From positions 1-33,748 of the forward strand of contig JAHZMC010000039.1 in assembly GCA_022599515.1 (NCBI GenBank): 33,748 bases of DNA, in the 5' to 3' direction. The notes beneath the pieces are model-generated. The model was given only the letters and a program-made list of their open reading frames with translations, did no database searches and was not told the origin of the DNA. Of this stretch, positions 7,515 to 16,413 are shown piece after piece (the stretch's first letter is position 1; each line of letters starts with the position of its first letter). The stretch comes from Betaproteobacteria bacterium (GTDB lineage: Bacteria; Pseudomonadota; Gammaproteobacteria; Burkholderiales; Methylophilaceae). Made by a program: the position numbers and the translations under genes.

Positions 7515-8864
7515 ATGAATCGCTTTACATTCGCCCGTATGCTCAATACGATTCGACATGTCTTTAGCTTGTCCGATGATATATCAGAAGCGGATGCTAT
7601 CGACACCGAGATTCGCTCCAACGTCAGTTTGCGCGGCACTAATTTATGGGTGTTGATGCTAGCCATTTTAATTGCTTCGGTTGGTTTGGATGTTAACTCG
7701 ACGGCTGTTGTGATTGGCGCCATGTTAATTTCACCATTGATGGGGCCAATTATGGGTATTGGTTATGGGATTGGCGTTTATGACTTTCCGTTAATTCGCA
7801 AAGCTGTAATGAGTTTATTAGTGGCAACGCTAATCGCTTTCTTAACCTCAACTTTATATTTTTTGATTAGTCCGCTATCCGAGGCGCATTCTGAGTTGTT
7901 AGCGAGAACATCGCCGACGATTTGGGACGTCCTCATTGCTTTCTTTGGTGGTTTGGCAGGCATGATCGCCGCCACACGAAAAATTAAAACCAATGTGATT
8001 CCGGGTGTTGCGATTGCAACAGCGTTGATGCCGCCATTGTGCACGGCGGGTTATGGTCTTGCTAACGGGCAATGGAATTTTTTCTTTGGTGCATTTTATC
8101 TTTATATTATTAATTCGGTCTTTATTGCGTTTGCTGCCGTTATTATTATTTCGGCGATGAAGTTGCCGCATCGCAATTACGTTGATGCGAAGACGGAAAG
8201 CCGCGTTAAAAAATATTTATCAGCGATGGTTTTAATTACTGTCGTACCAAGTTTTTATTTGGCTTACCATTTAGTAAAAGAGGAAGTATTTACTCAAAAA
8301 GCAAAATCCTTCGTTGCGCAAGAGTTTAAGTTTGATGAAACTTACTATTCCAACCTTCAAATTAATCCAAAATCTAAAACAATTGAGTTGTCACTCATCG
8401 GCAAGCCTATTCCAAAAACGACACTAAAAACGATACAAAACAAGCTTATTAAAAATGAGTTAGAAGCAACGTCATTGGTGGTGCATCAAGCTGGTGAGCA
8501 ACAAATTGATACCTTATCTTTGAAAACCAGCATTGTGGCTGATTTGTATAAAGAAAGTCAGATTGCCATTGATTCTAGGGATCAGCAAATTGCAAAGTTA
8601 AATAATCAGTTAAGGTCGTATAAAACCAAAGAAGAATTGATGGAAAGCGTGACGCCGGAGTTGCACACATTATTTCCTGAAATCAATAGTATTGTGATTG
8701 CTAATGGTATCAGCTCGGCATCACGTTATGATATCTACCACCAAAAAGTGACGTTGCTATTAGTCAATTCGAAAAAGAAGTTATCTGATCAAGATTCAGA
8801 GCGATTAACCGCTTGGCTAGGCGAGCGGTTAAAAACACAAAAAATTAAATTGATTTACGAGTAA
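7515..8864 (+). CDS. DUF389 family membrane protein
   Basis: A 449-residue inner-membrane protein. After a short cytosolic lead it has the DUF389 core LMLAILIASVGLDVNSTAVV, then IGAMLISPLMGPIMGIGYG, and further hydrophobic segments to about residue 260 (TALMPPLCTAGYGLA is also typical). The C-terminal 190 residues are soluble and contain a probable coiled coil (AIDSRDQQIAKLNNQL). DUF389 proteins are widespread and uncharacterised. The start codon has no good Shine-Dalgarno sequence; an internal ATG a few codons later (MLNTIRH) is possible. It is followed by a strong hairpin terminator. Confidence 0.88.
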   Translation: MNRFTFARMLNTIRHVFSLSDDISEADAIDTEIRSNVSLRGTNLWVLMLAILIASVGLDVNSTAVVIGAMLISPLMGPIMGIGYGIGVYDFPLIRKAVMSLLVATLIAFLTSTLYFLISPLSEAHSELLARTSPTIWDVLIAFFGGLAGMIAATRKIKTNVIPGVAIATALMPPLCTAGYGLANGQWNFFFGAFYLYIINSVFIAFAAVIIISAMKLPHRNYVDAKTESRVKKYLSAMVLITVVPSFYLAYHLVKEEVFTQKAKSFVAQEFKFDETYYSNLQINPKSKTIELSLIGKPIPKTTLKTIQNKLIKNELEATSLVVHQAGEQQIDTLSLKTSIVADLYKESQIAIDSRDQQIAKLNNQLRSYKTKEELMESVTPELHTLFPEINSIVIANGISSASRYDIYHQKVTLLLVNSKKKLSDQDSERLTAWLGERLKTQKIKLIYE

Positions 8865-8879
8865 CTTTTCCACTGAATA

Positions 8880-8908
8880 GCTTGCTGCACCCTTTTAGTG
8901 CGGCAAGC
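8880..8908 (+). terminator. Hairpin terminator after the DUF389 gene
   Basis: An 11-bp stem, GCTTGCTGCAC with GTGCGGCAAGC (one T-G pair), and a 7-base loop CCTTTTA, 16 bases after the stop codon. Only a weak T-run follows. Confidence 0.65.
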
Positions 8909-9043
8909 CATTATCTTTAGATACCATCTGTATTTTCCCCAAACTGACCCTTCTCTTCAAACTTCTCGAAAATTAAGTATAACTACTTGTTATTGTTTAA
9001 CTTTTCGGCTTTATTTTTACGCAATAAATTAAGTAAAAATCCT

Positions 9044-9059
9044 TGGCACGTTAATTGCT
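9044..9059 (+). promoter_or_regulatory. Sigma-54 promoter of the secreted protease operon
   Basis: TGGCACGTTAATTGCT matches the sigma-54 consensus TGGCACG-N4-TTGC(A/T) at every defined base, with the -24 GG and -12 GC correctly spaced. The predicted start (about 9070) lies 55 bases before the protease ATG on the same strand. I see no GCAC-N7-GTGC NtrC-type site in the 130 bases upstream, so another enhancer-binding protein may act here. Confidence 0.8.
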
Positions 9060-9125
9060 TTGTATAAATCAAGATTGTTAGTTTGTGATATTTGCCAACT
9101 GTTAATAGTTTGCTAGGAGGTCACC

Positions 9126-10130
9126 ATGAAAAAGCTTGTTTTTATTTTATTGTACTTGAGTGCAGCTACTTCGGTAAAAGCATTACCAACGGATATGTTA
9201 TTGCATGAAGCCACTCAACATGTGGTTAAAATACATGTTGAACTGGCCAATGGTAACGATGGCTCTGGCTCTGGTGTTGTGATTGCAAAAGATCGTGTGG
9301 TAACCAATTGCCATGTTGTTGCAAATGCAGCAAGTATTAGCGTAACGGCAAAAGGAAAATCATACCCTGTCAGTGGCATCGTGCCAGATTGGAATCATGA
9401 TATTTGCCTTGTAAAAGTTGACGATATGGAAGCCCCAATTGTGACAATTGGCTCTAGCAAAAACTTGCAATATGAGCAGCCCGTTTTCGCTATTGGCTAT
9501 CCTAATTCCTCGACTGTCCCATCCAGTACTTCTGGCTATGTAAAAGGCTTGTTTCAGATGGATGATAGTGTGATTATTAGAGCAACTAGTACGTTTAGGT
9601 TGGGTGCAAGTGGCGGTGGTGTTTTTGATGATGCTGGCCATTTAGTCGGTATTATCACGCTTAAAAGTCCAGGTAGGAATGCTTACTATTACAATATGCC
9701 AGTCGAATGGGTACAAGCGTTGATGGATAAGCCTGTTGTTGCGATTAATTCAAAAGCATCGCCTGCATTCTGGGCAGGGCCTGCAGACAAATGGCCATTT
9801 TTTATGCAGGTTGTTCACCCGTATTTAAACAAAAATTGGGCCTCATTATTATCGGTTGCCACAAGATGGACGATAGAAGAGCCGAGTAATAATGAAGCTT
9901 GGTTTTATCTAGCTGCTGCAGAGTATGCAATCCATGATACAGTGAGTGCGGAAACTCATCTGCGACAAGTGACGGCGGCAAATGCACAGCATAGCCAAGC
10001 GATTTATTATCTTGCATTAATTGCGGAAGAAAGTGGTAAACACATGGAAGCATTAACCAATATTGCCTTGCTCACGCAGCTGGATGCTGATGCCGCAACG
10101 CAACTGAAATCAACAATCAATATTAAATAG
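9126..10130 (+). CDS. Secreted trypsin-like serine protease with C-terminal TPR-like region
   Basis: 334 aa. The N-terminal signal peptide (MKKLVFILLYLSAATSVKA) is followed by a chymotrypsin-fold protease domain with the triad H63 (TNCHVV), D92 (NHDICLV) and S162 (GASGGG). About residues 225-330 are helical and look like tetratricopeptide-type repeats (NEAWFYLAAAEYA, SQAIYYLALIAEESG). There is no PDZ domain, so it is not a standard DegP/DegQ. AGGAGGT lies 4 bases before the ATG, the strongest ribosome site in the window. It is transcribed from a consensus sigma-54 promoter and sits 5 bases before the next gene. A paralogue with the same architecture is at 26836-27768. The natural substrate is unknown. 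Confidence 0.85.
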   Translation: MKKLVFILLYLSAATSVKALPTDMLLHEATQHVVKIHVELANGNDGSGSGVVIAKDRVVTNCHVVANAASISVTAKGKSYPVSGIVPDWNHDICLVKVDDMEAPIVTIGSSKNLQYEQPVFAIGYPNSSTVPSSTSGYVKGLFQMDDSVIIRATSTFRLGASGGGVFDDAGHLVGIITLKSPGRNAYYYNMPVEWVQALMDKPVVAINSKASPAFWAGPADKWPFFMQVVHPYLNKNWASLLSVATRWTIEEPSNNEAWFYLAAAEYAIHDTVSAETHLRQVTAANAQHSQAIYYLALIAEESGKHMEALTNIALLTQLDADAATQLKSTINIK

Positions 10131-10135
10131 GGTTT

Positions 10136-10582
10136 ATGACAACATTAAAAAAAACACTACTTTTAATTCTGCTGGTTCTGATATTGGGTGGTGTTTTTTG
10201 GGTTTACACACAACAGAAAGTTGTTGAGCCTAACCTTAAATCTCAGCCTCAGCCGATTGAGAATACTGCACTAAAAGAGGCCATTAATCAGTGTGGTGAC
10301 ATTACAGAGCGAGCAGCAGCGCATTTAGTTGCTGTCGTTGAGTTTCAAAAATTAGAAATTATTGGTCGCAAAGCACGTGTATTTAAAATGTGTATGCAAG
10401 ATCATGACTATATAGAAAACAAAGATTGGTTAAACTATAGCCAAGCAATGGCAGAAAAAACCGTTATCGCAAATGATGTTTCGCTTAATGAAGCATTAGA
10501 AAACCTAAGACGAGCCGATATGGTGATTGCTAAAGGTGAGAAAGATAAACCTGTTTATTGGGTAAAAAAAGAAAAAATTTAG
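10136..10582 (+). CDS. Membrane-anchored hypothetical protein (148 aa), partner of the protease
   Basis: I do not recognise this protein. It has a single N-terminal transmembrane segment (TLLLILLVLILGGVFWVYT), then a soluble, mainly helical region with two cysteines (NQCGDITERA and FKMCMQDHD) that could form a disulfide in the periplasm. It begins 5 bases after the protease stop codon, so it is almost certainly in the same sigma-54-controlled operon. That suggests a role with the protease, such as inhibitor, anchor or substrate, but nothing in the sequence decides. No terminator is evident before the convergent nasA gene. Confidence 0.7.
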   Translation: MTTLKKTLLLILLVLILGGVFWVYTQQKVVEPNLKSQPQPIENTALKEAINQCGDITERAAAHLVAVVEFQKLEIIGRKARVFKMCMQDHDYIENKDWLNYSQAMAEKTVIANDVSLNEALENLRRADMVIAKGEKDKPVYWVKKEKI

Positions 10583-10632
10583 GCTAGTCGTTTGGGCGAA
10601 TGATGGCGTTAGCGCTTTGATGATTGATTGGC

Positions 10633-13362
10633 TTATGCCAAATTCTTACTATATTGTTGTACCAATCTTTTCAGCTCTGGCACACAGGAACCACATTCGG
10701 TTCCACATTTGAGTTTGGCTTGTAAGGTTTGCAAATCAGCGCCCATTTCGCAAGTTTCAATAATCTCGTTTTCCGAAACATCATAACAATTGCAAATAAT
10801 CTTACCGCGACTTTTCTGACCAGTTGGCGGTGCACTGAGCGGAGCGAGTGCCCACTTACGTAGTTCGTCAGTAAACGCGCCTTGTTGCATCACTTGCTTT
10901 AGCCAGTCGGCAGCTAGCGTTTCGCCAATCAAGCGTACACCAGTCACTTGATTATTTTCAACTAAAATGCGTTTACTCACACTGCGTTTGGCATCGTCAT
11001 ACTGCAACATAGGCGCGCCTTCTACCATGCCGAGCAAGCTATCTAATTGTGCAACGATGTCTGCATCGGGTGCTTCATGATGCGATGCGCGTAATACAAC
11101 CATGCTATTTTCTCTACCATGTAGGCCACAAGTGGCGTAATCAAAATTAGACAACAGCTGACGGATCTGACTTATCAGCGTTAAATCATGACAGCTACGC
11201 ATCACCGTCATTTGCCATGGCAAGTTGAGCTTTTCTAGTTTGATGGTTGTATGTTTAAGCTCCGGCTGCTTTGAAATTTTATCAACATCGGCAGGCATTA
11301 ATGCATTGGCGCCTAAGCCATTCATAAACTGACGACCCCAATGGATGGGTAAAAAAGTTTGAGCGGGTTTAACTTCGTTTGAAGTTTGAATGCGAATATT
11401 CAATTCACCCCGTTTATTACTCAGTTTGACAATATCACCATCTTTAAGCTGACGTCGCTGCATGTCGCTTTCGTTCATCGATAATAGTGGCTCATCTACG
11501 TGGTTATATAGCTGTGCAATCGTACCAGTGCGGTTCATGCCATGCCATTGGTCGCGCAAACGTCCCGTTAATAGGTGTAGCGGTTGGCGAGCGTTAGTGG
11601 TATCAGCGGTTGGTTTATAAGTGGCATTGGCAAATTTTGCTTTACCATTGTCAGTTTGAAAGACACCATCAGCGTATAAGCGCGCTTGACCTTGCTTATC
11701 ACCTTCTTTAAACGGCCATTGTTGCGGGCCATGCGTTTCCAATAGTAGATAACTCAAGCCTGTAATATCCAAATCACGACCACGGGTCGTTTCGCGATGC
11801 TCATTAAATATTTGTTCAGTTGTCGTGTATGGGAACAATGCAGTATTTAATCCCAGCTTTTTCTCTAAACGCTGCGCAAACTCAACGGCAATTTCCCAGT
11901 CGTGGCGCGCTTCACCCGATTTAGGTGCGGCTGCTTGCAAACGGGTAATTCGTCGCTCTGAATTAGTGACCGTGCCTTCTTTTTCTCCCCATGTTGTTGC
12001 AGGAAAAACCACATCGGCATATTGATTACTATCGGTGTTGTTAAAGGCGTCTTGTAGTACCACTAACTCTGCATTATCTAATGCCGCCAATACATTATTT
12101 AAATCAGGCATGGATTGCGCAGGGTTGGTGCAAGCAATCCAAATGGCTTTAATCTCGCCATCTTTAACCGCATCAAACATTTCTACTGCTGTTTTGCCTG
12201 ATGTTGCAGGTACATCATCAATACTCCAAAGTTTAGCCACTTCTGCACGATGCGCTGCATTATTGATATCGCGATGCCCTGATAGTAAGTTAGCCATACC
12301 ACCAACTTCACGACCACCCATTGCATTAGGCTGACCCGTTAATGAAAATGGCCCTGCACCTGGCTTGCCAATTTGCCCAGTAGCAAGGTGTAAATTAATC
12401 AGCGTTGCATTCTTATCGGTCCCGTGGATAGACTGATTTAAGCCCATGCAATACATAGAAAGTGTTGGCCCAGCGCCAAACCATTTGGCCGCTTGCACAA
12501 TATCTTTTTCATTAATGCCACAAATGTCGGCTACCATTTTTGGCGTATATTCACGTACCGTATCTTTTAATGCATCAAAGCCTTCGGTATGTGCGCGGAT
12601 ATAATCCATATCCAGCAAGCCTTCCCACAGCATCACATGCAGTAGGCCGTTGAATAATGCAACGTCAGTGCCTGGCAAAATGGCTAAATGTAAATCGGCA
12701 AATTGCGCGGTATCGGTACGGCGTGGATCAACCACGACGATTTTCATATCAGGATTGTTGGCTTTTGCATCTTCAATACGGCGGAACACAATCGGATGCG
12801 CAAAAGCCGTATTGCTACCCGCAATAAACAAACACTTAGTGTGGTCAATGTCTTCGTAACAAGTGGGCGGAGAATCAGCACCTAGCGTTGTTTTGTATCC
12901 TGCTACGGCAGAACTCATACATAAGCGTGAGTTTGTGTCTACGTTATTGGTACGGATAAGCGCTTTTGATAGCTTATTGAAAACATAATAGTCTTCAGTG
13001 AGTAGTTGTCCTGATAGATAAAAAGCAACAGAGTCAGGGCCGTGTTTTTCAATCGTTTCGGCAAATCGATCAACGACATAATCAAGCGATGCATCCCAAC
13101 TTACTCGTCGACGTGGCTCGCCACGAGATTTGCGTAATTCCGGATATAACTGTCGCGCGTCTAGTTTTGCCGTTAGGTGTAGCGTAGCGCCTTTAGTACA
13201 TAAACGACCGAAATTAGCGGGATGATCAGGGTCACCTTTGACATCGATAATTTTTTTATCTTCAGTCGTAATAATGACACCGCAACCGACGCCACAATAG
13301 CAACAAGTGCTTTTTGTTTTTTGTTGGCGTGGGTGGATGGCGATTGGGTGTGTATTGTTCAA
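10633..13362 (-). CDS. nasA: Assimilatory nitrate reductase catalytic subunit NasA
   Basis: A 909-residue cytoplasmic molybdopterin enzyme that reduces nitrate to nitrite. The N-terminal [4Fe-4S] site is C20-X2-C23-X3-C27 with C55 (GRLCTKGA). The Mo-bisMGD domain includes YLSGQLLTEDYYVFNKL, then NSRLCMSSAVAGYK (Cys as expected for the Mo ligand) and GQPNAMGGREVGG. A molybdopterin dinucleotide-binding domain follows (LTGRLRDQWHGMNRTG). The C-terminus is a BFD-like [2Fe-2S] domain, CNCYDV ... CGTECGSCVPEL, as in NasA proteins of the Klebsiella type. The start is a TTG with AAGGG about 9 bases upstream; no ATG precedes the iron-sulfur site. It is the last gene after nirB-nirD. No separate NasB/NasC electron-donor subunit is present. 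Confidence 0.95.
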   Translation of the reverse strand: MNNTHPIAIHPRQQKTKSTCCYCGVGCGVIITTEDKKIIDVKGDPDHPANFGRLCTKGATLHLTAKLDARQLYPELRKSRGEPRRRVSWDASLDYVVDRFAETIEKHGPDSVAFYLSGQLLTEDYYVFNKLSKALIRTNNVDTNSRLCMSSAVAGYKTTLGADSPPTCYEDIDHTKCLFIAGSNTAFAHPIVFRRIEDAKANNPDMKIVVVDPRRTDTAQFADLHLAILPGTDVALFNGLLHVMLWEGLLDMDYIRAHTEGFDALKDTVREYTPKMVADICGINEKDIVQAAKWFGAGPTLSMYCMGLNQSIHGTDKNATLINLHLATGQIGKPGAGPFSLTGQPNAMGGREVGGMANLLSGHRDINNAAHRAEVAKLWSIDDVPATSGKTAVEMFDAVKDGEIKAIWIACTNPAQSMPDLNNVLAALDNAELVVLQDAFNNTDSNQYADVVFPATTWGEKEGTVTNSERRITRLQAAAPKSGEARHDWEIAVEFAQRLEKKLGLNTALFPYTTTEQIFNEHRETTRGRDLDITGLSYLLLETHGPQQWPFKEGDKQGQARLYADGVFQTDNGKAKFANATYKPTADTTNARQPLHLLTGRLRDQWHGMNRTGTIAQLYNHVDEPLLSMNESDMQRRQLKDGDIVKLSNKRGELNIRIQTSNEVKPAQTFLPIHWGRQFMNGLGANALMPADVDKISKQPELKHTTIKLEKLNLPWQMTVMRSCHDLTLISQIRQLLSNFDYATCGLHGRENSMVVLRASHHEAPDADIVAQLDSLLGMVEGAPMLQYDDAKRSVSKRILVENNQVTGVRLIGETLAADWLKQVMQQGAFTDELRKWALAPLSAPPTGQKSRGKIICNCYDVSENEIIETCEMGADLQTLQAKLKCGTECGSCVPELKRLVQQYSKNLA

Positions 13363-13417
13363 ATCAGTAAACCCTTGATATTGTTGCTTTGTATTTTTTT
13401 AAAGAGAAGTTGAAGTT

Positions 13418-13726
13418 TTATTCTACCTCTAAAAACACAATGCCATTTTCAATTTTAGTTGGATAACAGGTCGTTTCACCTTCATCAGGCTCTTCTGCTT
13501 TACCGCTAACCAAGCTGATGCGCCAATTATGCAGTGGGCATTGCACTGTTTCACCAAACACAATGCCTTGTGATAATGGCCCTTTTTTGTGCGGGCAAAG
13601 ATTGTTGATTGCAAATACGCCATCAGTTTCAGTGCGAAATACACCGATTTCTTTTGTTGATGTGCGAACCACGCGTGATCCAAGTTTAGGGATATCCGCT
13701 AACGGACAAATTTCTTTCCAAGCCAT
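13418..13726 (-). CDS. nirD: Nitrite reductase small subunit NirD, Rieske ligands retained
   Basis: A 102-residue partner of NirB in NADH-dependent reduction of nitrite to ammonium. It has the Rieske-like fold of NirD and keeps a full Rieske ligand set: C44-P-H46, 16 residues, then C63-PL-H66 (NLCPHKKGP and VQCPLHNW). Many enterobacterial NirD proteins have lost these residues. The ATG at 13726 (MAWKEICPL) is preferred over a TTG four codons upstream; GGAAAA lies 6-7 bases before it. It lies 70 bases after nirB and 55 before nasA, in the same orientation. Confidence 0.92.
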   Translation of the reverse strand: MAWKEICPLADIPKLGSRVVRTSTKEIGVFRTETDGVFAINNLCPHKKGPLSQGIVFGETVQCPLHNWRISLVSGKAEEPDEGETTCYPTKIENGIVFLEVE

Positions 13727-13796
13727 ATTATTTTCCAATGATGATGAATGGTGTGAACAGTCACACCACTCAATACAGATTTAAATTTCTATAGTT

Positions 13797-16226
13797 TCAA
13801 ATCTCTATAGTTTCAAACTCTTTATGTTCATCGCGTTTTGCTACACGCTCTGCCCAAGGATCAACCGCGCCTTGCAATGCGTACAGCAAGCGCTCATGAG
13901 CCGCTTTTCTGCCTTCTGCATCTTCCAGTACACGTTGTTTGACGTATTCTAAACCGACGCGCTCAATCCAATGCACGGTACGATCTAAATAACGCGCTTC
14001 TTCACGGTAAATTTGAATAAAGGCGCCTGAATATTCAAGCACTTCTTCAGCCGTTTTTACTTTACATAAAAATTGTCCAGCTTCCGTTTTAATGCCGCCG
14101 TTACCGCCAACATACAGCTCCCAGCCAGAATCGACGCCAATAATGCCGACATCTTTAATGCCTGATTCTGCACAGTTGCGAGGACAAGCAGACACTGCAA
14201 ATTTAACTTTATGCGGTGCCCACATATGGTCAAATGCTTTTTCAATATCAATGCCAAGTTGGGTAGAATTTTGCGTACCAAAACGGCAGAACTCAGAACC
14301 AACACACGTTTTAACAGTGCGAATCGATTTGCCATAAGCGTAGCCTGATGGCATATCTAAATCTGCCCACATATTGGTCAAATCTTCTTTTTTAACACCT
14401 AGCAAGTCAATCCGTTGGCCACCCGTTAGTTTTACCATTGGTACTTTGTACTTATCGGCAACATCAGCAATTTTACGCAATTGGTCTGGGTTAGTAACGC
14501 CGCCGTACATGCGAGGAATAACAGAGTAAGTGCCATCTTTTTGAATATTGGCATGCACACGTTCGTTAATAAAGCGTGATTGCGGATCATCTGTTGCTTC
14601 ATGTGGCCAAGTAGAAATTAAATAGTAATTTAATGCAGGTCGGCAAGTGGCACAACCATTTGGCGTTTTCCATTCCATGCCTTTCATGGCATCTGGAATC
14701 GTTAAATATTTGTGTTTACGCACTTCTTCACGCACTTCTTCATGGTTGTGATCAGTACAAGCACAGATGGATTTAGCCGTTGAAGGTGGCGCATAGCCGC
14801 CGCCTAAGGTTGAAGCCAAAATTTGTTCAACTAAGCCTGTGCAGCTACCGCAACTTGAACCTGCTTTGGTTTTCTTTTTCACATCATCTAAGGTGAATAA
14901 ACCGTCTGCTTGAATGGATTTAACAATGGTGCCTTTACAAACGCCATTACAGCCGCAAACTTCCATTTCATCGGTCATGGCTGCGGCTTTATCTTGTCCT
15001 TGATGACCTGTATTGCCTAAAGAATCCTGACCGAACATCAAGTGGTCGCGAATTTCGTGAATCGGTTTGCCGTCACGTAGCATCTGGAAATACCAGGCTC
15101 CGTCGGCAGTATCGCCATAGAGCACGCCGCCGATGATTTTGTCATCTCGAATGACGAGTTTTTTGTATACCCCGCCAACTGCGTCGTGCAACACAATTTC
15201 TTCCGTATCGTCTCCACCGGTGAAATCACCAGCAGAAAACAAATCAATGCCTGTCACTTTTAATTTTGTTGAGGTGACAGAGCCTTTGTATGAACCAATA
15301 CCAAAGTTGGCTAAGTGCGTGGCGCACACCTTAGCCATTTCAAATAAGGGAGCAACCAAACCGTATGAAATACCACGGTGGTTAACACACTCGCCCACCG
15401 CATACACGCGTGGGTCAAATGTTTGCATGGTATCGTTAACCACGATACCTTTATCGCAATGAATGCCAGCAGATTCTGCAAGCGCATAATTAGGTAGAAT
15501 GCCAACCGTTAATACCACTAAATCAGCTGGAATTTCAAAACCTTCTTTAAAACGAATGGCAGAAACACGACCATCGGCATTACCAATAATCGTGTCCGTG
15601 TTCGTGTTAAGGTGAAACTTTAGCCCTTTAGCTTCTAATGATTTTTGCAGCATAAGACCAGCGGCTTTATCCAATTGTTTTTCTAGCAACCATTCATTAC
15701 GGTGAATAACCGTCACATCCATACCTTGAATTTTAAGACCGTTGGCTGCTTCTAAGCCTAGCAAGCCGCCACCAATCACAACGGCATGCTTATATTTTTT
15801 TGCAGCTTCTATCATGTCGTTGGTATCTTTAATATCACGATAACCCAATACACCTTCAAGATCTTTGCCTGGAATCGGCGGCATAAATGGCTTAGAACCA
15901 GTAGCTATTAATAGACGGTCATATTCTGCAGTGGTGCCATCTTCAGCAATCGCTACACGCTTTACACGATCAATCTTATTCACACGTGCATTGGTGTGTA
16001 GCGTGATATTGTTTTCCGCATACCACTCTCGAGTATTCAGAATGATGTCGTCAATAGTCTGTTCATTGGCAAGCACAGGAGACAACATAATACGGTTATA
16101 GTTTGGGTATGGCTCATCACCAAAAACAGTAATGTCATATAAATCAGGCGAGATTTTCAATAACTCTTCTACAACGCGCATGCCAGCCATGCCGTTACCA
16201 ATCACTACTAATTTCATTTTTTGCAT
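13797..16226 (-). CDS. nirB: NADH-dependent nitrite reductase large subunit NirB
   Basis: An 809-residue cytoplasmic siroheme enzyme reducing nitrite to ammonium. In order: an FAD/NAD module (VIGNGMAGMRVVEEL, ATGSKPFMPPIPG, VVIGGGLLGLEAANGL); a BFD-like [2Fe-2S] region with CGCNGVCKG and SSCGSCTG; a second Cys-rich patch (SICACTDH, NGCATCRP); then the sulfite/nitrite reductase half with siroheme-[4Fe-4S] ligands in TCVGSEFCRFG and SACPRNCAESG. Length is near E. coli NirB (847). It has its own sigma-54 promoter 46 bases upstream and NtrC-type sites further up. The last codons lie in a 16-bp tandem duplication. The siroheme-synthesis gene cysG is not in the window. Confidence 0.95.
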   Translation of the reverse strand: MQKMKLVVIGNGMAGMRVVEELLKISPDLYDITVFGDEPYPNYNRIMLSPVLANEQTIDDIILNTREWYAENNITLHTNARVNKIDRVKRVAIAEDGTTAEYDRLLIATGSKPFMPPIPGKDLEGVLGYRDIKDTNDMIEAAKKYKHAVVIGGGLLGLEAANGLKIQGMDVTVIHRNEWLLEKQLDKAAGLMLQKSLEAKGLKFHLNTNTDTIIGNADGRVSAIRFKEGFEIPADLVVLTVGILPNYALAESAGIHCDKGIVVNDTMQTFDPRVYAVGECVNHRGISYGLVAPLFEMAKVCATHLANFGIGSYKGSVTSTKLKVTGIDLFSAGDFTGGDDTEEIVLHDAVGGVYKKLVIRDDKIIGGVLYGDTADGAWYFQMLRDGKPIHEIRDHLMFGQDSLGNTGHQGQDKAAAMTDEMEVCGCNGVCKGTIVKSIQADGLFTLDDVKKKTKAGSSCGSCTGLVEQILASTLGGGYAPPSTAKSICACTDHNHEEVREEVRKHKYLTIPDAMKGMEWKTPNGCATCRPALNYYLISTWPHEATDDPQSRFINERVHANIQKDGTYSVIPRMYGGVTNPDQLRKIADVADKYKVPMVKLTGGQRIDLLGVKKEDLTNMWADLDMPSGYAYGKSIRTVKTCVGSEFCRFGTQNSTQLGIDIEKAFDHMWAPHKVKFAVSACPRNCAESGIKDVGIIGVDSGWELYVGGNGGIKTEAGQFLCKVKTAEEVLEYSGAFIQIYREEARYLDRTVHWIERVGLEYVKQRVLEDAEGRKAAHERLLYALQGAVDPWAERVAKRDEHKEFETIEI

Positions 16227-16271
16227 ATATTTTCCAGCCGCTGATTGAATTGTTTTTATGGTGCATAGTTA

Positions 16272-16287
16272 AGCAAATGTTATGCCT
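16272..16287 (-). promoter_or_regulatory. Sigma-54 promoter of nirB-nirD-nasA
   Basis: On the minus strand AGGCATAACATTTGCT has the -24 GG and -12 GC at sigma-54 spacing, with TTTGCT at -12. It shares GGCATAAC(A/C)TTTGCTTAA with the element before nasT. The predicted start (about 16261) gives a 35-base leader to nirB. Confidence 0.8.
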
Positions 16288-16338
16288 AAAATATTTTCCA
16301 TATAAATCAATTGTTTAACCTAATTTTCTATATTATTA

Positions 16339-16387
16339 GCACTCTAATAGTGCTAATGCACCAAGTCGATGTGTCCAACTTGGTGCA
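16339..16387 (-). promoter_or_regulatory. NtrC-type enhancer region upstream of nirB
   Basis: GCACTCTAATAGTGC (16339-16353) fits the NtrC consensus GCACY-N5-RGTGC exactly and is centred about 85 bp upstream of the predicted nirB start. Abutting it is an inverted repeat, TGCACCAAGT (16357-16366) and ACTTGGTGCA (16378-16387). Its right half, TGTCCAACTTGGTGC (16372-16386), is a weaker NtrC match centred 33 bp, about three helical turns, from the first. Tandem sites at such spacing are typical of NtrC enhancers. As RNA, both could also fold as hairpins after the porin stop codon. Confidence 0.65.
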
Positions 16388-16413
16388 TTTGTTGCAGTTA
16401 ACTGTAATTAACC

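Noticed and set aside
16336..16356. CIRCE heat-shock operator (TTAGCACT ... AGTGCTAA)
   Set aside because: The arms match CIRCE, but the spacer is 5 bases (CIRCE has 9 between its 9-base arms) and no chaperone gene is near. The site fits NtrC (GCACY-N5-RGTGC) and lies upstream of a sigma-54 promoter.
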